Assembly (NCBI GenBank): GCA_025504975.1
Contig: JANUWI010000002.1
Coordinates: 1,612,001-1,676,000 of the forward strand
Length of the DNA stretch: 64,000 nt
Reading direction: 5' to 3'
DNA from: Plenodomus lindquistii
Taxonomy: Eukaryota; Ascomycota; Dothideomycetes; Pleosporales; Leptosphaeriaceae
The notes beneath the pieces are model-generated. The model saw only the letters and a list, made by a program, of their open reading frames with translations, did no database searches and had not been told where the DNA came from. This document shows positions 44,643-54,483 of this stretch, piece by piece. The position numbers and the translations under genes are program-made. Numbering within the stretch: the first letter of the stretch is position 1; every line of letters starts with the position of its first letter.

Positions 44643-46432
44643 TTTTAAATTTACTGAGCTCCAATGTAGGTAGTTTACAGAGTAAATCTATCAATGTAAG
44701 CAACAAAGGTAGAAGCTCGAGCAAGCAGGTATTAAAGGTAGCAGCTCGAGCAAATAGGCGGTAAAGGCCGCGGCTCGATCAATGTACGTACTAAAGGTAA
44801 GCCGCTCAATGAATCGACCAAAGGACGAATGCTGGGAAGAGTCTGGCACGGCAGCATTTGAAGAGATATTAGACCATAGATGTAGCAAACCCAAGTACCG
44901 AGCTACGTCTTTGAAGACCAACTTCGCATGTGCTCAACCTGTGTGCAGCAAATAGCCCCCAGGCCGACTGGCCCCAGTAACAAGCATAATCTTGAAGGAA
45001 CACCAATGGCATCTGAGTACGATCTGTTCCTGCTGGACGGGTCACAATCAGATGTCAATCTTATCTGCATATACGATGGCTGAGTAGGGCCTCCCGCAAG
45101 AAGAGGCTGCGCAAGTCATCTCGATGCTTACCACGTTGCGATGACAGGGGCTGCTTGTGGAAGGTAGTCGGCGAAATGGCTGCCTTGATGCAGAAAGATA
45201 CACCAAGAGCCAACATTTTGATGTATAAAGTAAGCGTAGTCCTGCAAGAGTGATCCCCCGGGTAATATGTACACATACCAGAGGGCCGGGTGTGGATGCT
45301 CCCGCGCATGGTTCGCCTTAGCGAGCAAATAGAGACACGCGGTAGCCGAATATGCAGCGCGGGGCGAAGCGTAGCTACCGTGTCAGCCGTAGAAGGTTGA
45401 GAATCACGCCTACCCATGTCTAACAAATGCATGGTGAGCACTGTCCTGACGCTCTCCTGCATCGGTAGATGAACCTTTTGCGCAATAGTTCAAGCCACAC
45501 TGGGCGCCTCAGAGGGGGTCCTTCAGCTCGATGAGAGTCTCCCACCCAACATTCGTATAACAGATCCTACAAATTTATCCCCACTGCTTGAAGTGTTGTC
45601 TTCCCCAAGGGCCAATCTCTATGCACATTGTTCCGCAACCCGAACTACGATCTCGGCGCTCAGCTAGTGTGAACAACGTCGGCTAGCTTAGTCTTGACTG
45701 CATATGTTTTATCGATTGTACCGATGAGGGTCTCTCTTGCCTAGAAGCTCATGCAGCTAATTCGGTTCTCTGCTTTTTATTTGCCGTCCAACCCCGGAGA
45801 GCTATATTCACTGACCGGGTAATCTCTCTAGGCCACCTGTCAGCAGTACGGTAGCGACGGCGCGGTAAAAGTGGGTGCTGATGTGTATTCAGACAGATGA
45901 TCATACTTACAACGTCTCTGACCAATTATCCAGTATTCCTGCTCTTATTTCAGTGTGGGGGTTCCACTTCTAACAACGCAGATGACGGTGGCCAAGCCAT
46001 AGTTGTGGCATCCATAAGTCTTTTGGTTTTGTAGACTAAATTGTAAATGCCTTCACCAAGCGGTTGTTGGCTTCGATTTGCTATAAACCGATGGAACTGC
46101 TCAATGCAACGATAAGAAAAGCTTGTCCTTCAGTGGTCAGATGTCGTAGAGGTGAAGCTGGAGCAACATAAGATCAGACAGAAGATACTCATTAGAGAAG
46201 AGACAAAGAACGAATCAGAAGCACATGCCAAGTAAGTGAGCATAGGAGACTAAACAACGAGGCAAGGTTGTATGGTTCCAAGAGATCTTGGCAGGATACC
46301 CCCACTATCGAACGCATGAGCATCCATTTTGGGATGCGAGTAAGCAGACCCAACATCGTCTCTGAAGGACGCATGCTCCTACACCATTAGTACGATATTG
46401 ACTTGAGAAAAAAGCACAACTTCAACAGTGCA
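44643..46432. other. PKS promoter side, gene-poor
   Basis: 1.8 kb between the PKS start (-) and a small plus-strand gene. It contains the degenerate tandem repeat at 44705-44819. No tailoring gene, transporter or regulator was recognised. Confidence 0.5.
44705..44819. repeat. Degenerate ~29-bp tandem repeat upstream of the PKS
   Basis: Four units of 29, 29, 30 and 27 bp start at 44705, 44734, 44763 and 44793, with a partial fifth AAAGG at 44820. Each begins AAAGG and carries GCTCGA-like or GCTCAA-like sequence 9-17 bases later. The block ends 63 bp from the PKS ATG on the promoter side, so it lies in the 5' leader or core promoter. Recurring core motifs could be factor-binding sites or a minisatellite. 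Confidence 0.7.
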
Positions 46433-46903
46433 ATGAGCCCTAAGCCGAATGATCCAGGAGGGAAGGGGGAACATGCCACTACCGACGACGACACTGCCCG
46501 AACTACTGTGCATACCGACGCAGACCTACCAATCTACTACAATTCTGAACCTTCAAGTCAGCCACCCCAGTATGCCGACAAGATGTCGACTCAATCCCAG
46601 CCCGCATCAGCTGAGGGGTCCAAATTGACCACAGCTTCACATGCGCCGCAGCCACAGCATCGCCACAACACACCAGCGGCCACTGTTTCCGCAGTCCTTG
46701 CTTCGCCACATGACGATTTGGACGCCCAGCGACGAGCAGATCGCAAAAGTAAGACGCTTCGTGAGCGTTGGAAAGACTTCAAAGGACGCAACTTCGGCGA
46801 ATATGGGGAAGAAACCTATGGGAGTGCATCGGAGTGGAATGTGCAAGGTAGTAAGATGGGAGGTGGGCTAGCAACACCATATCGAAGAGCTGAAAGAAAG
46901 TGA
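46433..46903 (+). CDS. Small hydrophilic protein of unknown function
   Basis: 156 codons from the ATG at 46433 (MSPKPNDPGGKGEHATT). The N-terminal 100 residues are polar, rich in Thr/Ser/Pro/Gln and likely disordered. The C-terminus (DLDAQRRADRKSKTLRERWKDFKGRNFGEYGEETYGSASEWNVQGSKMGGG) is basic and has the compact, ordered look of a conserved motif. No membrane segment or signal is present. Coding status rests on length and the structured tail; no function can be given. It sits between the PKS and the phytanoyl-CoA dioxygenase family gene. Confidence 0.55.
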   Translation: MSPKPNDPGGKGEHATTDDDTARTTVHTDADLPIYYNSEPSSQPPQYADKMSTQSQPASAEGSKLTTASHAPQPQHRHNTPAATVSAVLASPHDDLDAQRRADRKSKTLRERWKDFKGRNFGEYGEETYGSASEWNVQGSKMGGGLATPYRRAERK

Positions 46904-47224
46904 ATGACGGTCTTGTCGTCGTCATTATGCAAGGGTATCGTGAGCAACTTCTCTGATACTCGAACAGCTCATGGATCGTTATCGTGGAGGTGATCCGGGA
47001 TTCGGGGTTGTAATCGCAGGGGGGCTCCGAGGATGAATGAGGGGCAGCGGTGGGGCAAGTGCGAACCGCCTCATGTCGTATCGTGCCAGACTACGGCCAT
47101 CTCCGACGCTTGTAAACGGCACCGACAACGTTCCGAGGCTCACGCGATGATATTCGTAACTCGAGTTTCCCTCAGATAAAGTTTACTCTGCCACCACATT
47201 CCTCAACGATAGTTGATAGCAACG
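46904..47224. other. Short intergenic region
   Basis: 321 bp between tandem plus-strand genes. It presumably holds the promoter of the dioxygenase gene. Nothing else was seen. Confidence 0.5.
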
Positions 47225-48282
47225 ATGGCAGTGCAAACGACAGAAGGGCTTACGCCTGAACAGGTCGCCTTCTTCAATGAGAATGGCTATCTGCTGATAC
47301 CAGATGCGCTATCTCAAGATACCGTGAAGCAGTTACTAGAGGATACGAACAAGATGCTGAACGACTTTTCGCTGGATGACCACCCCATGACCAAGTTTTC
47401 TACGGGTGGCGAGGATGGTGCAGACCATGTAGGTGACTCATATTTCCTCGAGTCTGGCGACAAAGTACGGTTCTTCTTCGAAGAAGGTACGTGTGATTAC
47501 AGCACGACGTGTGACAGGTGTATTTGTGCTGACGCGCTCAAGATGCCTTCGACAAGTCTGGCAACTTGACGAAGCCCAAGCACCGCGCCATCAACAAGAT
47601 CGGACATTATCTCCACGAGCTATCTCCTTCTTTCCGCGCCATATCTCTCTCGGAGCGCAACGCTGCCATCGCGAAGTCGCTTTCCTTCCGCGATCCACGC
47701 GTACTCCAGTCCATGGTCATCTGCAAGCAGCCAGAGATTGGCGGTGCAGTGCCACCACATCAAGATAGCACGTTCTTGTATACCGATCCACCAAGTGCGG
47801 TCGGGTTCTGGTATGCGCTGGAGGATGCGACGCAGGAGAATGGGTGTCTGAGTTTCGCGGCGGGGAGTCAGCGACGAGCTGCGATAGAAAAGCGCTTCGT
47901 GAGGACAGGCGAGGCAGGTAGCGAAGGCACGGGGTTCATCGATAACGATGGCGCAAAGTTCCCCAAGGGTCTAAAAACTGAGGTCAATGGCTCAGCCAAC
48001 GGAGAGAAGGACTACGAAGTCGTCGAGAAGGATGAGGTGTATACAATGGGCGAGGTGAAGGCCGGCACCCTGGTCCTCATCCATGGCAACATCTTGCATA
48101 AGAGCGAGAAGAACCTGAGTGGGAAGAGCCGAAACATTTACACCTTCCACGTCATCGAAGGCGATCAGAAGTATGACCAGAGAAACTGGCTGCAACCGCC
48201 TGCCCAGGGGTTCTCGCGGCTGTATCAGGATAAGGCAACGAATGGCGCGGATGCCAACCATAGACTCGCGAAGGACTGGTGA
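47225..48282 (+). CDS. Phytanoyl-CoA dioxygenase (PhyH) family protein
   Basis: Two exons (47225-47486 and 47543-48282, 56-bp intron) encode 333 residues. The start MAVQTTEGLTPEQVAFFNENGYLLIPDALS is the classic PhyH opening. Fe(II) ligands fit H-Q-D (PPHQDSTFLYTDP) and the distal His in HGNILHKSEKNLS; an Arg in SGKSRNIYTFHVIEG would bind 2-oxoglutarate. FWYALEDATQENGCLSFAAGSQ is the conserved core. It looks like the widespread PHYHD1-type subgroup rather than a pathway-specific enzyme, and the substrate is unknown. It ends 23 bp from the stop codon of the opposing gene. Confidence 0.87.
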
Positions 48283-48305
48283 AAACTTGATATATAGATG
48301 TAAGA

Positions 48306-48916
48306 CTAGCTTTTGCTCTGTACGCAGAGTCCGATACCTCCAAGCACAAATGCCATGCCTATCCAAGTGTCTGTCAAGCGTTAGCAATTGGTCCCTGTTC
48401 TCATATGATTTGTACAAACCTCGACTTATAACTTTCTTCTCCGCCCACCATTCACCAAGCACTGTGAAAAGGAACGCCAGAGAATTGGTGATTGGCACGG
48501 TAAGACTCAATTCCGCTTTGCCTATCAAGATGAAGAACCATACACTTCCGGTAACGTTCAACAGCAGGGGCACTGCGTAAGCCGGTCGGCTCAGTACGCC
48601 AATCACAGCGTACCATATCCCCAATATCTTCCTCTTCAGCCAAGAGTTATTCGGATCGGTGAGAGAGGGTCGCTCGGGGGGCGTATAATTCCTGTAATGC
48701 ATCAGTAGCCGGCCTTCAGGGCCACAGAGAAAGGACTTACATGGCAGCCTTACGCATGAAAGGCGTAGTTAGCCCCCAACAGGCGCCCACTACACTCAAC
48801 GTTAATCACGTATCCTCCATATGCGATACCGGTTGCAACGTACCCATCAGAAATCCTATGATCCAACGAAAGATGGACGGCTGGGGCTCATTATGGACGG
48901 GCGAATCGGGGTCCAT
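48306..48916 (-). CDS. TMEM234-type small membrane protein (DMT/EamA-like)
   Basis: Four exons (48916-48844, 48789-48741, 48691-48420 and 48370-48306) with introns of 54, 49 and 49 bp give 152 residues. The sequence reads MDPDSPVHNEPQPSIFRWIIGFLMVGACWGLTTPFMRKAA, then a hydrophilic loop, then RPAYAVPLLLNVTGSVWFFILIGKAELSLTVPITNSLAFLFTVLGEWWAEKKVISR and DTWIGMAFVLGGIGLCVQSKS. Four hydrophobic segments and the G-x-x-W-G-x-T-x-P-F and P-I-x-N-S motifs match the TMEM234 family within the drug/metabolite transporter superfamily. The gene is easily mispredicted because exon 3's frame stays open into the antisense of the neighbouring dioxygenase gene. Confidence 0.85.
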
Positions 48917-50018
48917 GGTGCAGATCAATGAATAGAATCGAGACTAGACTGATAACAAGAACTATCCGCGACTTCGCAAGGTGCCGTTGGGAAGTAATGG
49001 TCGTTGTGTCTCGCAAGCTACGAGACGCGATGCTGTTCCTGTGCCATGACGATCAAGATGGCCTGTGCGCAACAACACCACAACCGGCGTCGCCATACCC
49101 ATCAGACCAATAAATCAGACCACCGCGCAGTATCGCCAACCTCGTTATCTCAAGCTAGTATGATCGGTAATGCATCCCTCGATCTTTAGATCACGATCAG
49201 GAAATGTCTGCTCCAATGGAAATCCTGGACACCCACTGAGTATCTCCGCAAGACCGGGCAAAGTCACTGCGCTACAACGCGCATCAGATCGGCTTACTTT
49301 CCGCGCAGACTGATATGTTTTGCTTAGTTGCCAATACCCAATTGCTTGGAGGCGATGATGCAGAGCTCCACAGCGTTGTGGTCCTGACAGTCCGTTTGCA
49401 GCCAAAACATATCATATGTCGCGCTTGGCCACGATGTCTGGAGCATGCAACGTTGATCTGAGCTAGTACTGCTCGTGCAATTCTAACCGGGATGATAACC
49501 CCCGTATCTGCCGCAGAGGGACGATTGTTGAAACTGTGAGAGACGGTGCGCACTGGTGGTGCATTTTGTGGCGTGACTGAGCCACCGAGTGGGTATCAAC
49601 GAGGCCATCGACTTTCGCGTCTACCTTTCAGAAGGGTCCCAATGGCGACTCTGATCCATGTCGATCATGTAGTTCTTGTCTCTAGGGCCTTCTGAACAAC
49701 GAGTGGCGAGGTTGGTGGTCCGCATCGCTCGATTCCCCTAGAATGTCAGGATGTCCTGGTTTGCGTTGCCATATGGGCTTGCCTCTTCCAACCGATTTCG
49801 CGGGCAGACGACGGCTGGTTCCTGTACTTTCAGACACCGTTGTAGTCACTCGATGGACTGACTCAGTGGCCAATGAGAGCGCCCATATTTCCCAGATGAG
49901 CTAGTGGCACGCGCCCTACATGTACTACATGCGAAGAAGAGTAATTCAACTAGAAACATGAAACTATAAGAGATTCGAAGTATGAATCCATTATATGTGA
50001 GGTTTTCTATCATGTAAG
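48917..50018. other. Intergenic, nothing recognised
   Basis: 1.1 kb between divergent genes (TMEM234-like - and IDO +), presumably holding both promoters. No coding frame or repeat was recognised. Confidence 0.5.
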
Positions 50019-51534
50019 ATGCATCTTCTCTCTCTTTCTGCTTCAAAACCAGGAGCCGCGGCTACTGATGCTTTACTGCAAGGCGAACTTTCCTACTTCG
50101 ACATCTCGCCTTATACTGGGTTTCTGGACCTCGAGAACACTGCACACATTATCCCTCGAAGCTTACCAGAAGCTGCATGGGAAGATATTCTCACGGCAGC
50201 GAGAAGAGCCTGGCCACACGGAAGGTCCGCGGAAAATGCTACTTCAAGGCAGGAGGGTGTAGAGGCGTGGCGCGATCGTGTGCGAAATGTTTGTGCCTTT
50301 CCAACATAGCGAAATGCGTTCGTGTACTGACTTGATGTTTGAGATGAGGGTCGTCGAAGCTCTCTCCTCCGAGCTCAAAGATAACAAAGCTCTCCTTCGC
50401 CGCGCATATGTTGTACTCTCTATGGTTGGACATTTCTACATCCATGGCAAAATTGCTGGCAACACTTGTAACGTGGACGATCAGCCTCATGACTCATCCA
50501 TCATCCCTCGTCCACTAGCAGTTCCATGGCTAGAAGTTAGTCGTGCCTTGGGGCTCAAACCGGTCCTTTCATACGCAGCTGAAGTGGCATGGAATTGCGC
50601 CCTTGATGCTTCACCTAGCATGCAGACTGCGGATCAGATTCATGCTTTGGAGACCTTCACAAGCCATCCTTCTGAGGTTGCATTCATTGTGGCACCTGCA
50701 CGAGTGGAGTTTGAAGGTGCAGTCGCTCTCAAATCCATCTTCCAAATCTTATCGGTGCTCTCCCAAAACACTGATATTCACGAATCGCAAGCTGTCATAG
50801 CAGCCAAGCTGCAAAGAATGGAGAGTGCACTGAAGAAGATGAGGAATCACTTGCTTGTGCTAAAGAAAGATTGCGACCCTTCTCACTTCTATTGGACGCT
50901 CCGACCTTGGATTGCTGGCTCTGGTCCGGATGGCTGGACGTATCAGTTAAGGGATAATTCGCAACTGACCTTGAAGCTCGGAGGATCTACAGCTGGTTCA
51001 TCGCCTATACTTCAAGCTCTCGACTCTTTCCTTGGCCTGGAATTCGGCGAGTCACATCTTGCTTTCCGCCGCTCGATGCAAGAGTACATGCCACAAGGCC
51101 ATCGTCTCTTCATACAGACCTTGGAAGCACTCAGCATACAAGACGCCATCTCACCATCTTTGCGAACGCACATGTCTGTCGAAAATACTACTTCTCCCTT
51201 CCGAACGTACATCAAGCATGTGTACACCACACGAGGAGCACCATCGGAGCTGGCTTCCTCGTCAGACCAAGCTACACAACTGATCGTGGCATACAACAAC
51301 GTGCTTCGTGCATTGAAAGACTTCCGTGACGAGCACTTTCGCATCGTTTCACTATTCGTCATCAATCAGGCGAGTAAACCACCGCCAGGCCAGGAACCAT
51401 CTACCGTTACTGCACAAACGAATGGGAACTTTTTAACCAAGGCTCCTCTGAAAGGGACGGGAGGAAGTGATCTCGCGAAACTTTTGAAGGGATACAGGGA
51501 TAGCTCACAGGCTGCTTTGTTCATTGTCGACTGA
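50019..51534 (+). CDS. Indoleamine 2,3-dioxygenase family protein
   Basis: Two exons (50019-50288 and 50344-51534) joined across a 55-bp intron with a CTGAC branch site give 486 residues. Family marks are YFDISPYTGFLDLENTAHIIP near the N-terminus, LLRRAYVVLSMVGHFYIHG, IPRPLAVPWLEVSRALGLKPVLSYAAEVAWN, and the region around FRDEHFRIVSLFVINQA. The His of that last motif is the expected proximal heme ligand. IDO enzymes open the indole ring of L-tryptophan to N-formylkynurenine, feeding NAD+ synthesis. The protein is longer and more divergent than the canonical fungal IDO and may be a paralogue with altered activity. No other kynurenine gene is nearby. Confidence 0.87.
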
Positions 51535-51690
51535 AAGAGATAGAGATGCGAACGACTCGAGCCCCATCACTCAAGTCCTGCGCGATCACAATGAGATCTC
51601 GCGATTAGAGCCGAGGATATTGCAATGGAAATGACTCTGTACTACCATATCCGAGAGACCGTTATGTTCTTGTCATGCAGCCATTGCGAT

Positions 51691-51999
51691 TCAGTTGAAG
51701 CCCCTACTACTATAGATAAACGAGATGGTACATACATGAAAGCCGTATTCATCTCCGAGCATGGTTCGCCGTTTACCGTATTCATCCAAGCAGTATGCGA
51801 TGTTCTCATCGGCTAAGTCTCTTGCTTCTGATATCACGTTCTTGTGGTTCTCTCTTCTCGCATGGAAGACTGCGTCTAGATGCTTGGGGTGTAACACAAA
51901 CCCGGTACCGAACATGTCGCGATTTGTGAGCGATATGGCGGCCGGAGCGTATACACCGGCCATAGCCCAAGTTACTTGACGGAGATGCATCGATCTCAC
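51691..51999 (-). pseudogene. Possible coding relic or exon of an unknown protein
   Basis: 102 codons. The part AGVYAPAAISLTNRDMFGTGFVLHPKHLDAVFHARRENHKNVISEARDLADENIAYCLDEYGKR has the amino-acid balance of a folded protein, unlike surrounding frames. No start context, partner exon or family was recognised. It could be an internal exon of an unannotated gene or a decayed fragment. Confidence 0.25.
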
Positions 52000-53745
52000 G
52001 CTCTAGATGGAACTCGGATGGATCACACCGCACCGATTCACTTTAACCCGTTTAGCCTTAGGAGTAGACACTAGCATAAGTATCGAATTCTTCGGGATCA
52101 TGCTGCCGTTGCAATAGTCTGCTTGGCATATCACCAAGTAAGATGTGCCGTCAGCGAGCGGTCTCCTCGACTACTGTGTATGCCTTGTATGTCTGGTAGG
52201 ATCTTGAGAACCGACAACTTCGGGTAGGCGGACAAGGCTAACAAAGTCATCGAGCTATATCCGAGCTATGTGGATCCAGTCTGAACAGACGAGACAAGCG
52301 AGCGTGAACATCTGTAGTTGGGTCGCTGTAGTCTCCGACTCTTTGAGTCGTACAGTATCTGGAATCTCGAAATATGGTCATATCGGTCATCTCCCAGACC
52401 TTCTTGGCGCTGTTAGAGCCATCGCATGTGAGTGCACCTTACACGTTAGTCATGTGCCGATTTGCCCACATGAAATACCAAGCCTCAGCTGACTTTCTCC
52501 GGGCGAGAGAGAGGCAGGTAGATCATTGAGGGTAGAGACTGTGTCCACAATCCCGAGGCCTAATTCACCACCTATCACAAAGTTCTCCAAGCACTTGGAG
52601 CTTGCTTGAGGCTGCCACTCACCCCTAGTGAACATGTGCATGCTAAACGTAATCGAGTGCACTATACTAGCTGCGGGTTTTCAAACTCGTGTGGGAGGTT
52701 GCCCGAGTCTAGTGGGTCTCTCAGAAGCTGTCATGTCCTGAACAGGCGACTAGCATGCAGATGCACGGGACTACCAACCTATGCTTCGGAACATGGGGGC
52801 AATATGCAGTCTTTGCCGTGGAGTTCAAGCAAGATCTGCTAGTCTTTGTGGGTAAGATCTAACCCTGTTACCTATCTCGATCAGTTTCATACTCATACTA
52901 AGTAGCAAGGTGGCTGCTGCACTTGCACTGGGCAACTGACCATGCGCAACTGACTACTGTACGTGTTGACCCGCCGGTCAATTGCCACAACATGATCCCC
53001 GATTAGGATGACGTTTTTACCGACGAAACCCTAGGCCATTGGAGGGACCATATTACTCAATCCAGTTACGGGAATTCAGCCATGGAGCACTCTTGGACAC
53101 TGAATGCCAGTTGCCGACGAAGGGTATTCGAGGCGATCCTGATGGTAGCCTCGCCCCATGCAACTTCAAAATACAAGAATATTCTTGTGATTAGCATGAT
53201 GGAAAAGGCCATGTTGTAAATACTTTTCAGCTTGTGGGTAGAGAACGCCTAGCCTTGGTGGCGTAGACTTGTGGACTACCTATCGCGATTAAGGTCATGA
53301 ACGGTGGGGCAAGTCTGCCCGTGCATGATCTTGATTCACAAGCTAGCACGTTCAAAGGCCTGTGCGCCATGTTCGGTCTGATCATGTGACTCATTTGCGC
53401 GAACTTCACCTTGCAAACTTCACCACGTGCGAAGAACCACAACTCTGCACGACGATTCAACTGCACAACGTAATGCAACACCCCACAACGAGTGCCGCTA
53501 TATGAACCGGCCAAAGCTGTTCAAGCTACTCAGGTGAGGTTCCGACGTCAACCCGCAGGGGTCCCTGCGCGATGACCTTTGTTCCCCTCTGTCGGATTTT
53601 CCACTAGTCTCATATTCCTATCGAATACTCTTTCCTGTGGGTTTTTCGTTTACACGTCCTGTTATTTTCCTTCGCTAAGTCTCTGAAATTGTTGCGACGT
53701 AGTCTCTGTGGGCTGGGAGTCTGCTTGCGGCATGAACGAGTTTTG

Positions 53746-54200
53746 CATTCCTGACCCTCGGTAAACGGGGTGGCAAGTCCGCGATGAGACCACAGTAGCG
53801 ATGGGATTTGGGAAGCTCTGCCCGAGAGCTTTGCTATAGCAACTGTCAGATTTAGCACTTCGAAACCACCCTGAGGCCTCCCCATCGTCTCTGTCAGGAC
53901 AACCCTCAGTTTGAACAAAGAGTTGCGCGTGGTCGACAAACGAGGGCAGACAAGCCGATTGTTGTGTGACGGGTTCCTGCGGCTGAACAACACACGCGAG
54001 AATGTAACCTGGACTGGTAAATGGTGGCTGCATCCGGCACGCACCGATCTTCGTGGCGGATTGCCCGACCACCCCAGATTTGGTAGCTCTGGCGTTTGAC
54101 ACTCTGTGCGGCGGGAACGCCTCGAAATTGCCTGAAACATAAGGGCTGTGGCTTGGGTCAGCTCCCATTCCACCCTGATTCGCTAAGTATAGATGGAATG
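53746..54200. promoter_or_regulatory. Four AbaA-consensus sites upstream of wetA
   Basis: CATTCY/RGAATG matches: CATTCC 53746-53751, AGAATG 53999-54004, CATTCC 54166-54171, GGAATG 54195-54200. They lie 284-738 bp upstream of the wetA ATG. In Aspergillus, AbaA binds CATTCY and activates wetA. About one match would be expected by chance in this length, so there is a modest excess. Confidence 0.4.
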
Positions 54201-54483
54201 CGCCTATAGCTATGGTCGGAGAGGCTGGCAGGAACTCTACCTCTCTGTGTACGCAACAGTATATATCGACCAGGTGGATTTGTTTACCACGTTTGTCTTC
54301 TGCATAATTGGCGCTTTACAGAGTTGTTCCTGCATACTCCACACCACTTTGCGTCCTTGCCTGCAAGGTACAAGTGTACGTTACATCCACCGCGTTGCTC
54401 GCCTCTTACCGCCAATACTTGCTCTTTATATCCGAACTACCTACCAGCAACCCGGTTATACACACACCTGAAAGCCGCTCTTC

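Larger units (their letters stand above)
51535..54483. other. Gene-poor region upstream of wetA
   Basis: 2.9 kb with no confidently coding region. A minus-strand frame at 51691-51999 has some protein-like character and is listed separately. Two overlapping minus-strand frames at 53610-54173 do not. The right third should contain the wetA promoter. Confidence 0.5.

Noticed and set aside
44705..44819. CRISPR-like array
   Set aside because: Units are degenerate and directly abutting, with no spacers, in a eukaryotic genome.
45061..45462. 133-codon minus-strand frame between the PKS and the next gene
   Set aside because: Arg/Ser/Thr/Leu-rich with no domain or splice partners. It does not resemble a tailoring enzyme.
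47225..48282. PhyH-type dioxygenase as a definite PKS tailoring enzyme
   Set aside because: Its sequence looks like the widespread PHYHD1-type subgroup found in many fungi regardless of PKS. Proximity alone is not enough.
47992..48702. A 236-codon minus-strand protein covering the TMEM234-like exon 3 and the end of the PhyH gene
   Set aside because: The last ~140 codons are antisense to the PhyH coding exon. A proper donor at 48419 and acceptor at 48371 restore the family C-terminus GLCVQSKS.
53610..54173. Two overlapping minus-strand frames of 187 and 168 codons
   Set aside because: They overlap in different frames, with no domain, no conserved-looking segment and no clear start context. 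The region is the likely wetA promoter.
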